From contig JAHQRK010000018.1 in the NCBI GenBank assembly GCA_019828595.1, forward strand, positions 868,001-932,000: a DNA stretch of 64,000 nucleotides, read 5' to 3'. This stretch comes from Aphanomyces cochlioides (lineage: Eukaryota; Oomycota; Saprolegniomycetes; Saprolegniales; Verrucalvaceae). The notes beneath the pieces are model-generated. The model searched no databases, was not told the DNA's origin, and saw only the letters and a list, made by a program, of their open reading frames with translations. Numbering within the stretch: position 1 is the stretch's first letter; every line of letters starts with the position of its first letter. Shown piece by piece: positions 1 through 10,671 of the stretch. Position numbers and translations under genes: made by a program.

Positions 1-378
1 GGCTCTCAACTTGTCGTTCTTGACCTTCGAAGCAACCAACTCAACGCCGAAGCCGTGGGCTCTCTATTTGACGCAATGGCTGCAGGTGGTGTACCAGAGC
101 TTACAACGCTCATTTTGAGCGGAAATGTCCTTGGCGATGCTGGCGGCAAAGCAATTGCTCATGCTTTCCTCCAAGGTTTGTTTGGCACTCTCCACACACT
201 GGACGTCAAATCCAATTCGATTCGGAACGACGGCTGCCGCGCCATGTTTACAGCTTTCACAGCTGACTGTTTTGCGTGCCTTGCACCGAAGCTAGAGCTC
301 CTGGATATGCGACGGAACTGCATCAACCAAGTCACCGCGGAGACCTTTGTGCCATGTCCAAAGCACATCGCTTTCTAA
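1..378 (+). CDS. Leucine-rich-repeat protein, 3' end (5' partial)
   Basis: The reading frame is open from the first base of the window and ends at the TAA at 376-378, so only the C-terminal ~125 residues are present. The visible sequence carries ribonuclease-inhibitor-style leucine-rich repeats: LVVLDLRSNQL near the start, then LTTLILSGNVLGDAGG and LHTLDVKSNSI at a regular ~28-30 residue spacing, and a last partial LELLDMRRN unit. Such LRRs form protein-protein interaction solenoids in cytosolic NLR/RNH1-like proteins, but the missing N-terminus prevents any assignment of function. No membrane segment follows the repeats. The family assignment is confident; the role is unknown. Confidence 0.75.
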   Translation, partial: GSQLVVLDLRSNQLNAEAVGSLFDAMAAGGVPELTTLILSGNVLGDAGGKAIAHAFLQGLFGTLHTLDVKSNSIRNDGCRAMFTAFTADCFACLAPKLELLDMRRNCINQVTAETFVPCPKHIAF

Positions 379-392
379 CAAAAAGGCGATCT

Positions 393-473
393 TTATCCGG
401 ATAAACCTCAACTCATCCGAACACCCGGATAATACCATATTGGATCGATTGTTTATCCGGATTATCCGGATAA
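393..473. promoter_or_regulatory. Cluster of TTATCCGGATAA palindromes before the Myb-like gene
   Basis: A perfect 12-bp palindrome TTATCCGGATAA lies at 393-404. A double overlapping copy is at 453-473, and a half copy CCGGATAA is near 425. They sit within 100 bp upstream of the ATG at 494. Related palindromes occur before several other genes in this window (10.2 and 10.6 kb, 24.2 kb, 25.9 kb). This suggests a shared promoter element; the binding factor is unknown. Confidence 0.5.
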
Positions 474-493
474 TTTGAATTTCATCCCAAAAC

Positions 494-1510
494 ATGTCGA
501 TGGACGAAGACATCGAGATCGCCTTGTCGGCAAACAAAGCCTACGTCGTCCAGATTCGAGCTCTAGTCGCGTCACTGGATCAAGAAGAAATAAGATTGAA
601 AAGGAGGATTAGCTTACTGAAGCGAAGGACCTATCACGCAAAGATGAAGCAAAAAGCTGAAGCTGTCAAATGCTGTTTGAACCTGTGGGACAACACCTCT
701 GCTCCTCTCAAGCGACAACGAGTCGCGGGCCCGTTCTTTCGAAGTGCATACGTCAAAGAGAGTCAAACGGGAACACTTGAGCATGGATTTGTCGAGCCTG
801 ATGCAAACCAAGATACACAAAACGCAACGAAATTGCGACCTTTGTTGGCACCGCTTTGCCAGACTACAGCCTTTCCATGGACTACACAGGACGAACGTCA
901 AATCAAGAAGATATTTGACGCGTGGATTCATCATGATCGCGAACCTACTCTTGAAGAATGGGAAGCTATGGTCATTCCTGGTCGTTCAATAGAAGAGATG
1001 AAGTTGAGATGGTTACGGCAAGTCTTACTCGCGTCCAAGTGGACGTCTGCAGAGATAAAACAACTCAAACTGCTTGGTGACAAAAGATCGCATGATTGGA
1101 TTGCCATTGCACACGACATGTCAAGCTCAAAGAAGATGCGATATCCTATGGAATGTTTTGTGCACTATCAACGAGAATGCAATCCATTTATCACGAATGG
1201 GGATTTGAGCAAGCGGAAACGGCAAGCTACGAAAACGTATGCACCTTTTGTTCAGAACTACGGAGAAGACTGGGAATGTAAAGCAGAACTCTTTCAACAC
1301 CGTTCGCCTGAAGATCTTGAACATAAACGGGCCAGTGTACAGGCTGCTGGACAACCATTGGCATTGATCGACCGGCTGCTTGTCTTGGCAGCATTCTGCT
1401 ATTCCAATCGGTGGAGTGATATCCGTTGGGCATCAGCGCTAGCTCACTTTGGACCTCATCGTCTCCATCGTTCGTATACTGTTTATTTCCAAACGCATTT
1501 GCAACCATGA
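494..1510 (+). CDS. Myb/SANT-like protein, degenerate paralogue
   Basis: This is a 338-residue reading frame starting at ATG 494. The N-terminus (a short helix with ALSANKAYVVQIRALVASL followed by a basic coiled region) is clearly related to the N-terminus of the four-repeat Myb protein encoded just downstream at 2032-3231. SANT-like segments follow: one around FPWTTQDERQIKKIFDAW, one around KWTSAEIKQLKLLG, and a third with WECKAELFQHR. Typical Myb tryptophans are partly missing, so DNA binding may be weakened. The frame stops at 1510, but Myb-like coding sequence continues to about 1890, so the annotated stop may be a lesion or the last exons may be spliced on. The nearest family is SNAPC4/c-Myb-like proteins. 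Confidence 0.6.
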   Translation: MSMDEDIEIALSANKAYVVQIRALVASLDQEEIRLKRRISLLKRRTYHAKMKQKAEAVKCCLNLWDNTSAPLKRQRVAGPFFRSAYVKESQTGTLEHGFVEPDANQDTQNATKLRPLLAPLCQTTAFPWTTQDERQIKKIFDAWIHHDREPTLEEWEAMVIPGRSIEEMKLRWLRQVLLASKWTSAEIKQLKLLGDKRSHDWIAIAHDMSSSKKMRYPMECFVHYQRECNPFITNGDLSKRKRQATKTYAPFVQNYGEDWECKAELFQHRSPEDLEHKRASVQAAGQPLALIDRLLVLAAFCYSNRWSDIRWASALAHFGPHRLHRSYTVYFQTHLQP

Positions 1511-1589
1511 CACGTTCTCGATGCAATTGAACGACTTTTTTAATTACTTAGATATTTTCGTCGTTCTTATATTTCTGGCTGACGAATTC

Positions 1590-1890
1590 AAAGCAGCTTG
1601 GAGCTGGCGACGTTGAATGGATTCGCTTTGCGTGACGACAAGTACGAGAGTGAGAATTGATTTTGTAGCCGATTGTTGGCACTGTTTCCTCGGCTTTCGA
1701 TCGATCGCATCAAGACGTTGCTGCCGACACGAAATGGACTTGCCGCATTGCCGCTTTCCAAATGCTGCAACGAAAAGCGCTTGGCCAGACTACGCTGAGC
1801 CGCCAACGTTTTAATGCCCATCGATCGCATGATGCACTGCTTGCTGCTTGGGATCGCAATCGAAAACTGCCAGAGAACATCTCAAAATGA
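1590..1890 (+). pseudogene. Myb-like 3' remnant or missed exons of the preceding gene
   Basis: One frame reads FDRSHQDVAADTKWTCRIAA and continues to a TGA at 1888-1890. The RSHQDVA core and the following tryptophan resemble the recognition helix end of a Myb repeat. A plausible short intron ending TTTTGTAG precedes it at about 1669. I could not find a splice pattern that joins it cleanly to the frame ending at 1510, so it is either a missed exon set or a decayed tail. Transcript data would decide. Confidence 0.35.
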
Positions 1891-1924
1891 GATCGGCCAA
1901 TCAGAAGAGGCTTGGAAAGAAGAA

Positions 1925-2022
1925 AGGGTTCAAGTTTGATGAAGGGTTGAAGGGGTTCCATCATTGGGGTTTACATTTTGGGGTTGAAGGGGTTTCATAA
2001 AGTGTGGTAGGGGTGAAGGGGT
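1925..2022 (+). repeat. Degenerate GGGTTGAAGGGGTT repeats upstream of the Myb gene
   Basis: The 100 bp before the ATG at 2032 contain about five imperfect copies of GGGTT(G)AAGGGGTT, ending in AGGGGTGAAGGGGTTA ten bases before the start codon. Very similar strings occur before RRP7 (20.7 kb) and before the small gene at 28.6 kb, and one is present at 54.6 kb. They resemble scrambled telomeric TTTAGGG repeats, or a telo-box-like promoter element. Confidence 0.5.
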
Positions 2023-2031
2023 TATTTGAAA

Positions 2032-3231
2032 ATGTCCATGAGAGGAGCCGACAATGTGGCGGCCGCGCTCGAGGCAAATCGACAGTATGTAGAGCATTTG
2101 ACGAGCTTTGTTCAGTCGTTGAAAGCGCGTGAAGTGGCGATTATGTCAAGAATCAAACAAATCAAAGAACTCAAGCGCGTTGAGCATCGAGCATCAATCC
2201 AAGCACAACTGGCAGAAATCATCGGTGGTTCGCAAGAGCCACCACCATCGTCAATATTAGCGTTGGAAGGACCGCGGTCCAAGAAGAGAAATCGGGAATT
2301 CTTTGTACACACGACAGACACCAAGAGAACTTGCCTCCTATGGAAGAATACAGACACTGTCTTTGCCCAACTCATTCGAAGACGCAGTCATGAGTTTAAA
2401 TTTCCAACGCCTCAGAAATGGACACCGAAAGAGCGCGAGCAGCTACAGGAAGCAATTGAGTTACCGCTATGGTTTCGTGGTATCCGTTGGGAAAGTATAC
2501 CGAAGCATGCCAAGCTTCGAGATCGAACTGGACACTCTTGTTTCCTCCGACATGCGCTCAATGTCGTTGAAGCGGTCGAGGCTGCTCATCCATGGACGGA
2601 AGGAGAAGACGCCATGGTGCAAAAACTTCGAGAAGAAGCACTGTCATGGCACAGAATCGCTGAGAGAATGGCCCAAACATTTGTCCAGCGACCGGAGGTT
2701 GCTTACTTTCTGCGATACCAACTTCATTTGAACCCGCATCGACAAAAGAAATGGACTCCAGAAGACGATGCTGCACTTCGAGCCGCCGTTGAGACTTTTG
2801 GTGCCGAATCCAACGTGTGGCAGCTTGTTGCAGAGACCCTTGATGGTTTCCTCCCCAACCAGTGCGGTAATCGATGGCGCTATTCCCTCTGTCCTCAAGT
2901 CAAGACTGGCAAGTTTACAATTGAAGAAGACCGTCGCCTCATCTTGGCTTTATGCACCGAGAAGGATCGTCCTGGTGGCATCGACTGGATGAAAGTCAAA
3001 GAGTATGTGCCTGAGCGTACTAGTATTCAATGTCGCGAGCGCTTTCAGGATTCATTAGCTCCTGACAAGAAGAACGACAAGTTTTCAGCCGAGGAAGATG
3101 CTGTACTACGTCACTGGGTCTCTGTCAGCGGAGGGCGGAAGTGGAGCGAGATTGCACAGCATTTGCAAGGACGAACGAGTGATCAGTGTCGACGAAGATG
3201 GAGCACACTGAAGAAAGCTGTCCAAGAATAA
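2032..3231 (+). CDS. Myb DNA-binding protein with about four repeats (SNAPC4/c-Myb-like)
   Basis: This protein of ~399 residues is taken from ATG 2032; the in-frame TTG at 2026 is less likely. After an N-terminal coiled segment, tandem Myb/SANT repeats follow: HPWTEGEDAMVQKL, KKWTPEDDAALRAAVETFG, GKFTIEEDRRLILAL and DKFSAEEDAVLRHWVSVSGG. Each has a recognition helix such as NQCGNRWR, IQCRERFQD and DQCRRRWSTL. These motifs bind DNA in nuclear transcription factors. The repeat number and spacing recall SNAPC4, the Myb subunit of the snRNA-activating complex, but the N-terminus does not identify it firmly. The neighbouring paralogue at 494 is degenerate. No introns are evident. Confidence 0.85.
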   Translation: MSMRGADNVAAALEANRQYVEHLTSFVQSLKAREVAIMSRIKQIKELKRVEHRASIQAQLAEIIGGSQEPPPSSILALEGPRSKKRNREFFVHTTDTKRTCLLWKNTDTVFAQLIRRRSHEFKFPTPQKWTPKEREQLQEAIELPLWFRGIRWESIPKHAKLRDRTGHSCFLRHALNVVEAVEAAHPWTEGEDAMVQKLREEALSWHRIAERMAQTFVQRPEVAYFLRYQLHLNPHRQKKWTPEDDAALRAAVETFGAESNVWQLVAETLDGFLPNQCGNRWRYSLCPQVKTGKFTIEEDRRLILALCTEKDRPGGIDWMKVKEYVPERTSIQCRERFQDSLAPDKKNDKFSAEEDAVLRHWVSVSGGRKWSEIAQHLQGRTSDQCRRRWSTLKKAVQE

Positions 3232-3314
3232 ACAACATCCTATTAATAAGTCGACATGTTACACCAAGAAAGCATTGCTCAACCGTCGCCAAGCTAACAC
3301 TTTTCCCGAATCTC

Positions 3315-3828
3315 ATGGAAGGTCTTAGCATCTCGGCTGTCGGTGTTCGCCGCTCGTCCTCATGTGCAGCTCAAACTGGACGAGCTAGCACAACACGCCC
3401 AGCTTCCAAGCTCGCTAGCGAAGCAACGCGATACAAACTCTCGGAAGGATGCACTCTCAATGACGAAAACAACGAAGTGGAAGAAGGCAAGTACCCAGAG
3501 CCGACCAAGATGTACCGCCCAAAGGAATGGACGCCTGAAGTCGAAGAAGGTGAGCTCTGACCGAGTAGTGCCTCTAACTCGAGATCTCTGTAGCTTTTCG
3601 CATTCAGCAGACGGGCTGGCGAGACATCAATGACTACAAGAACAAGTACGGCGAGCCTGAACGTTGGGAAAATGGATTCATCCGCTGCACTCGCGTCAAG
3701 GCGAGCGGGTATTATACCTACTGGTACGTTTTGATCTATATTGAGAGATGCTGATGAGATACAGGCGCAATACGCGCGAATGCGAGGACAAGCACTTGAA
3801 CAAAGTCAAAGTGTTTGAATATTCGTAG
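3315..3828 (+). CDS. MEIG1: MEIG1-like protein (sperm/flagellum assembly adaptor family)
   Basis: This three-exon gene encodes 142 residues. The exons are 3315-3549, 3594-3723 and 3765-3828, with 44- and 41-bp introns that keep frame exactly. The C-terminal ~85 residues match the MEIG1 family: a WTPEVEE start, then FRIQQTGWRDINDYK, a central RWENGFI, and the signature YTYWRNTRECEDKHLNKVKV before the stop. MEIG1 binds PACRG and supports manchette/flagellar protein transport in mammals. In an oomycete the likely context is zoospore flagellum assembly (inference). The N-terminal ~55 residues are low-complexity and not conserved in the family. The gene lies 83 bp after the Myb gene on the same strand. 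Confidence 0.82.
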
Positions 3829-3870
3829 CCAGTTTGTTATAAAGTACAAAACACGACGACGTGCATTGCA

Positions 3871-4770
3871 TTAAAGCCACAAGAAGTAAGCCAATGCAAC
3901 CGCTACAAGTGGAACAACCAACGCTAGGATCCACAATGGAGACGATGCTTGCTCGACTTTGTGTGCCTCGACAGTGCCTTGGCTGTCCTTTTTCTCGTCG
4001 TTTTCTTTTGCCGAAGGCGTCAACTTGGCTGATTCATCGAGTAAACGACCACCCCATCGCTTTTTTTCGAGTTCTTTGGCCACTTGAAGCTGTTCTTTGC
4101 ATTTAGCCCACGCCTACGATAAAGATTGCGCTAGAATGGAGGATAAAGAGGGACGGATTTACTTGACGAATGGCTTTGTCATTTGGATTCAACGCTGCAG
4201 CATTCTTCAAAACGACGGAGGCACCGTCTGGATCATTCGAATTCAAGTACGCTTGGCCTTTTCGATAGAGAGCTTTGACATTGTCTTTGTCGATTTTCAA
4301 CGCCAAGTCGCAATTCTCGTGGACTTTTTGCATATCTCCATTGTCGTCAGCGAGATAAATCGCCGCCAGATTCAAGTACACTAGAGAGGAATTACAAAAT
4401 TGGATCGAAATGAGCACGACGTACCTGGCAGTCGAACTTCATTGACTGCATCTCGGTGTTGATCGAGCAACTAGCAAGCATCAACATCAATAAATCCAAG
4501 CCATCAAGGATCTTAACTCACTTCAAATGCCCAAGTGCCTTCGTCAAAGTCGACGTGGTAAAGCGCTCGTTCGTAGCATTGGACGGCGCGATTTCGTTCG
4601 TTGGCTTTATGGGCTGCAGCACCAAGCTCCTTGCACCGTTGGGCGTCTTCCACGCGTGTCTCAAAGACGTATGAACGTTCCTACACGCGGATAAGCATCA
4701 TATTCTGCGTCATTCGTCCTCTTTCCACCTTTGTCAGGACTTCTTCCTCCACGTTCGTTGGTTCACTCAT
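3871..4770 (-). CDS. Tail-anchored TPR protein
   Basis: Five exons on the minus strand start at ATG 4770 (MSEPTNVEEEVLTK) and are joined by introns of about 45-55 bp. The protein has a three-motif tetratricopeptide domain: RCKELGAAAHKANERNRAV, then a YLNLAAIYL unit, then CDLALKIDKDNVKALYRKG. The last is the classical third helix pair of the immunophilin/CHIP/PP5 group that clamps Hsp70/Hsp90 tails. A basic linker (KELEKKRWGG) follows, then a C-terminal hydrophobic segment LWILALVVPLVAVALAYFLWL-stop, typical of a tail anchor in ER or mitochondrial outer membrane. No PPIase domain is present. It is the paralogue of the next gene, which lacks the anchor. Confidence 0.8.
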
Positions 4771-4900
4771 GGGAATGTCAAATTGCAAAATGAAAGTGCA
4801 AACCCGTATAAACCGATTCAGTACTTTTGATTTGCAAAATATAAATTTATAGAGTTCAAATTGAACACAGACAGTATATTGCCCTCTTTTACGACACAAC

Positions 4901-5666
4901 TTAGTTGTCTTCTGCAATGTCCTTGCCGACGAGGAAGCCGCCAAGACGCTTCTTCTGCTCTTGGCGCAAGACCTGAAGCTTTTCCTTGCATTTGTTCCAT
5001 GCCTAAATCACTGTGAATGTATTGAAAACGTCGAAAACGCACTTGACGAATGGCCTTGTCTTGGGGATTGAACTCAGCAGCCTTTTTCAATAGTTTCGAC
5101 GCTTCTTCAGGATCGTCCAAGATCAAAAGGGCTTGGCCCTTGCGGTAGAGCGCTTTGACATTGTTCGAGTCAATCTTCAACGCCAAGTCGCAATTATCCC
5201 GGGCTCGTTGGGCATCATCTTGGGCGAGAAAGCATGCTGCAAGGTTCAAGTAAACTAGCCAGCAAAGTTTGCGTCAGCAATGAAAAGCAATTGAAATTGT
5301 ACTTGGCAGGCGTACTTGGCGCACAGTGTTGCGGTGATGCTCTTCAAACTGACGACAGCCAAATTAAACCACACAGACTCATGGGGACAGCTATGTACCT
5401 CATGCTCCCATGTAAGGTTGTCGAATTCAGCATGGTAGAGAGCTCGTTCGTACAGCTCAATGGCTCGCTTGAAATCTTTCGCTTTATGTGCATCGGCGCC
5501 GTATTCCTTGCATTGCCGTGAGTCGCCCACACGCTCTTCAAACTCGAACGCGTGGTCCTATGAGTATTACAACATCACAAAGACAATACGAGCTCCGTAC
5601 ATTTTCCATCAAGACCTTTTCAGACTTGGCCGCCAAAGGCACCGTCGAGTCGTCGTTGTTGCTCAT
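4901..5666 (-). CDS. Soluble TPR co-chaperone-like protein, paralogue of the upstream gene
   Basis: The start is ATG 5666 (MSNNDDSTVPLAAKSEKV). Five exons are joined by short introns; the first intron removes the sequence GTACGGAGC..CTCATAG. The domain order is the same as in the 3871-4770 gene: QCKEYGADAHKAKDFKRAI, the short exon EEHHRNTVRQVRLP, YLNLAACFLAQ, and the clamp-like CDLALKIDSNNVKALYRKG. The protein ends KKRLGGFLVGKDIAEDN with no tail anchor, so it should be cytosolic. The exon boundaries match its neighbour, which supports a tandem duplication followed by gain or loss of the anchor. Confidence 0.8.
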
Positions 5667-5851
5667 GTTATCGTGGAGAATTTGGTGAAATGTGCCCACA
5701 TTTCATCATGTCGTCGTCCATTTCGAGAAAAATCAGCTGGAAATAAGCCTCTCAGAATTAATATAGACAGGACACCATGGAGGCGATACAAGGAAAAACT
5801 CCAAGTTGTTGAATGAAGATGGTGGATTTTCGATTTATGCCTAAAAGTCTC

Positions 5852-8800
5852 TCAAATGTCCTCTGCGTACGTTGACGTCTTCGCCAATAGCACGGGGAGA
5901 CTAAATGGTTGATTTGCTGCAATTTTCGAGTCCATTTCAATCGCATCGACGCGAAATGTGAGCCATCTAGTGACAAAATTAGAAATTGTAGACACCTTTG
6001 AACGTACTCCTTCGTGGCTTGGACTGTATATGGCATAAGAATAGACGGCACGCTTTCTCCACCGGCGTGCTGACCAGCTACACCTTCCAATTTGTCCGTC
6101 AAAGCATCCCATTTCTCGTCCTTGTCGTCTTCTAGAGGCTGTGACGCTGCTCTTGGTAACCTTTTCTCTTCAGTTTCCGACGCATTTTGCGTTAGAACTT
6201 CAATCCACTCGCGTTGTTCGTCGTACGTCGGAGCACACAAGCTGAATCGAGCCGTGGCTCCATTGTCAATAAAGAAGCAATTGAATAAAATGGTTCGTGA
6301 GCCGTTCGACTGGTCGATTTGGTTGGCCATTTCACCAACACGAGCTCCTATGACTGATATCTCACGTTTGATCGGGCCGTTTTCAGTGTCTGAATATCCA
6401 AGACGATTGTTGCGGAGCGAAAAATATTTTGTCTTCCACTGATTGCGATAGAGGAATCCTTGTTTCAAGAGCTGGCCCTTCTTCTTCCATGACACTTTGT
6501 GGGACGTTGTCAATGGCTTTCCAACATGAATTGCTGGTTTTTCCCCGGCCAGCTGTGAAGCATATATCTTGGCAGCTGCATAAATTGACTCGAGCATACG
6601 GTGGAATTGAACTTGAATTTTCGGATCCATCTTTGCTGAAGCCAATTCCTTTCGGTTCAAATCTTCACTGACACTTCGAGCCTTTCGGCTCTGACGATGT
6701 GGTGTTGATTCTTCAGACTTACGACCTTGATCATTGGTTGGCGTGTTGTTTCCACTAGAATTGCTGCCTCCAAAACTTCGGCTTGGGTTGCCACTTGGTG
6801 ATGGCACCGTAATTGTTAAAGTTGGAGATGGCAAAGGCGACGCTCTCGGGGAGGAGCGAGGAGATGAACTCCACATGGATCGCGGAGAGCTCACTGAACT
6901 TAGACGCTTCGAAACGGACTCGATAATGTTGCTCGCGCTGTAACTGCGAGTGCGTTTGTCGTCTGCTTCTTCAGGACCAAGTGAAGACGTAAAGTCAGCA
7001 CCAACGGCATCGATATATCGTCGGCTGTGAGGCGGCGTATCGACAAACGACGAGCCCTTTTGAGTCCAAGCGTGAGGTTTCATAGCTCGATAAGCAATGA
7101 GAGTTTGGAAAAAATGACGCACTTCGCTATGCCAGTGCAAAAAAAGCTTCAGAAATGTTTCAGGCTGCGCAAGCTCATAGCGCAATTTGTCTGCATGGCG
7201 TTCTGGAAAGCAATCCCACGTGTTGTACAAAAACTCTAAGGTCGTCAATAAAATTTGAGTATGTTCAGACTCGAGCAATATTTGAAGAGCAGATGTCAAG
7301 AAACGAAAATCAAACGTCGGTGGCAAGAGAGACACTTCATCTCCTGCTGGAATGGAATATTGAGCATCTTGATGAAAATTCCATCGATCATTGTTTTCCA
7401 AGTGGGAGAGACGGTAGGAGCCTAATCGAACGCGCCATGATCGAATCATGTACATCCAAACACCAAGCAGTTCGACAGCGCCAATTACAGCAGGAACGTC
7501 GTGCACATTTGTCGAGCTCAGCAAAAATTTCGTCATTGGATTGATAATAGTTGGATTGCACAACATGGTACACGATAATTTATACAGAGTCGGAGGGAGC
7601 CATCCAGATTTTTGGCCTTTGAGCTCCAAGAAAAATACTTTGAGCACTTGAGCGTAGCCAGGAAGATGGACCCAACCAATCTTTTGATTGAGCACTGCAA
7701 GTGTGTCCAGGACATACCAGAGCCATTGATCTACGAGCAAGATGTTGAGGGTGTTTGTTTCCCCTGTGATTCGTCGGAATCGCGCTCGATATGACTCGGC
7801 AGTAACTTCGTACTTGTCTTCTGCTTCGTCTTCTTGGGCTTTGAGGGCTTTTTCGCCATAGCAATCACATAATGCCTTGTGAAATCGACGCCAATCCAAA
7901 TGCGCTTCCAATCCATCCATGGCAAATAGGTCAGCGTCGGCATTCATTTCAAACTCGGCTGCCAGCTCTTCGACAGGTTCGATATACGATTCGGCCCACA
8001 GGGAATACAATTCGACACCAAAACTGGGCAAGCGAAAGCACAAAACCGATAACATACGTGCGACGAAGAACATGAAGTTATTGTTCATAACTCCTCGTAC
8101 ACTGACTGCCTGCAACACACAGTATTTTGTTTCGACCAGCATGGAGCGCAATTTGAGACCAAATTCCAAATCTTTCTTTTGCGTTCGATTGCCGCCATGG
8201 AAAATACCAATTCCTGTCGAGCCGACTGAGTCAAATCCCAGCAAGGGTAAATCACTCAATTCGGCACGCTTCACGAGATAAAAGAGCAATTCGTAGAAAA
8301 TATTCCGCAGTGCATAATGCCGAACACGGATGTTTTCCAAAAGGAACTGCCATAATCGCAGCAAAATGCTCTTGGTTTCGTCCAAAGCTTCAGTCGACGC
8401 ATAAACCCACGACAACATTGAAGCTTTGTGTGAAGTTTGGAGCACGCGGAGAATTTTTGTTGCTTTCCGGATTTTGCCTTCTTTGTCGTCTTTTGCTGTT
8501 GTTGCCATAAGCTGTACCAAATCCTGGGTCTTTTCCAATACGCGCTGAGCTTCGACAGGGATTTGAACCTTGGACTTTCGCAACTTTTTGTCGTTGGGTG
8601 CACCAACGATGACACTGCTGGATGACGAAATACCATTTTCACTGATCACACCACTCCGCAGTTGTCGAACATCGGGAATCTTCGTAAATATAATCGTGCC
8701 GTACACAACGCCTACTTGATGGCCCTTCATTGTCAGATTCTGTTCAAATTTGGAGGTCAAGGTGGAATCCAAGTTCAATTTGGAGGTTAGTTCTTCAACG

Positions 8801-10141
8801 TCTTTAGAGTCGACACGACGACGCATGCGCTCTTGAAACGCATCTTCAAAGAGTTTCTCGAGGGAAAGCCAACTTTGACCAAACAAAACCGTGTTTTGCA
8901 GTTCTGAATCCATTGGTACATCAGGCCGCGAGTCCGTCTACACACATTGCAGCAGGATGTTTTGGACAAACACATACCATTTCTTTCTTGTACTTGTCAA
9001 ACATGAGAAGGAAGCCACCGTCAGCATCGGACGACATTTGACCTCGACCTACTGATAAATTGCGGACCTAATACACGTCAAATGATGAAATGGGATCTAC
9101 ATGCGCTACCTCGAGCTTGAGCGTTGCAGACATGAGTTCATCAAATGTGCTATACCGCGTTATTGGAGGTAAATGATCTTCGGCGGATGACCATCGAACT
9201 ACAATCGGATCTTCGGGTACACCTCCAGAAGATATATCGCCTCCAGCGGATGCAGCAACTCCTACAGTGTTTTCGTCTTCGTGATGGCTGGTCATTCGCG
9301 CCATGTTTCGGTTTGATAGAACTTTCAATCTTGCAAGCGCTTGGAAACTAATTTCGTCAATATTTTCAAACGCAACTTTCTCTGTCGGCTTGAGGGAATT
9401 GCCCATGTGAAAACTTTCAGATGTTCCTATTGTGCACTTGTACGACACGGCATATTTTTTCAAAGGCAAGGAGGCATCTTCCTGGAAATCATGGCCTTCA
9501 GGTCGATCCAACTCGTTTCCAATAGCTGGCATCATCAAACCGACGTCACTGACGCAAATGCTCCAGTTGCTGCACTGCTCCATATAACAGTTAAAAACAA
9601 CGCGCCCATTCGCACAGCCGAGTAAATGGTGATCGTGATGGACTGGTCCTGTTGCGATCGACAGCAAATCAATCACTGCTGATCCAATCAAAGTCTTGCT
9701 TTGAAATGTGCGGCTGCTGTAGACTTTAATGGAGCATTTCTTCTCCTTCAGTCGTGCAATGCTCTGTTTGTACTCAAATGCAATCGTCACGCCTTTGTAT
9801 GTTGGGTTCAAGTCGCCTTTGAGAACTGGTGTCGTAAACGGAGTTTCAATGTCGTCCCATTGGAATTCAACAAATGGATCGCTCTTTCCACCAAACTTCC
9901 TTGGTTCCAAATTGCGGCACTGAATGCCACTTATGCGGACGCGGAAGACACATTCGGCTGAAGACAAGTTTCCGCCGTTCTCGTCAAACATGGATCGTGC
10001 GAGTTTCGGTGACTTGGAGGGGCTATGTGGACGCGAAGCAGAGATGCTTTCTCCATACTCTCGGGTAGCTGAACTAAGCTGGAAGTTGTCCACAGGATGT
10101 GGCACATTTATGGAAGGTGCGGGGGATAGCGACGAAGACAT
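5852..10141 (-). CDS. C2-DUF1765-PH multidomain protein (1388 residues)
   Basis: Four exons (9110-10141, 8978-9067, 6008-8937, 5852-5966) join in frame across introns of 42, 40 and 41 bp. This corrects an apparent two-gene reading and a false read-through C-terminus. Residues ~55-175 form a C2 domain (FRVRISGIQCRNLEPR, KSDPFVEF, LNPTYKGV). The central part (~500-1000) is helical and resembles fungal DUF1765/UPF0592 proteins, with LEFLYNTWDCFPERH and FLKLFLHWHSEVRHFFQTL. Residues ~1190-1290 are a PH domain (GQLLKQGFLYRNQWKTKYF to the terminal EQREWIEVL tryptophan). The arrangement suggests a membrane- or lipid-associated scaffold. A Ser/Pro-rich linker lies between the helical part and the PH domain. 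The DUF1765 assignment is from pattern memory and less certain than C2 and PH. Confidence 0.8.
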
Positions 10142-10671
10142 CTTTCGATCGATGCCAAAATGAAACACCACTACCGGTATTGCATTCCGGATATTGAAAA
10201 TATTATCCGAATTTCATCCTCAATGGGATTTCCATACAAATTTCAAGTTGGTTTTTTGGCTACAGATACACAGAGCACGTGACCTTGTGCGTCGAATGTG
10301 ATGCACACGTCGCGAAGTAACGCGAGAACATGCCACTGCGTTGCCAAAGCCAATGAAGAACACAAAATCATTCATCTGCACCCAACATTTAGCCATCACA
10401 ATCCACGCGAAGCTCTTCAAATGCCGACGCAAAGAACCGACATGAACTTTCTGAGTGTCGCCTCTGCACGTATCTTGCGAACAAACGATCGTAGGAATAC
10501 GCTAGAAGCGTAGCGTCTCGCGTCGTTATCCGTGCAGTGTGTTCCCCGCAGAAAGACACGCTTGACGCTTTGAGATCTTGGTTCTTTGATGACGAGGCTG
10601 TCGAAAGTTTGCCAACGTCATCCGGATAATCAACCTTTATACGGCGTGACCAAATTTGGAGGGAAACGAAA
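10142..10671. promoter_or_regulatory. Divergent promoter between the C2-PH gene and MCM10
   Basis: No coding sequence is supported in these 530 bp. The region separates two divergently transcribed genes. TCCGGATA-type sites occur at both edges: ATTCCGGATATTG with TTATCCGAAT near 10185-10215, and CATCCGGATAATC near 10619-10631, about 45 bp before the MCM10 start. These match the palindromes seen before other genes in this window. Confidence 0.45.

Noticed and set aside
5758..5851. Extension of the C2-PH protein to a stop at 5758
   Set aside because: That reading runs through a perfect 41-bp GT..AG intron (5967-6007). Splicing shifts the frame to end at 5852 with a more natural C-terminus.
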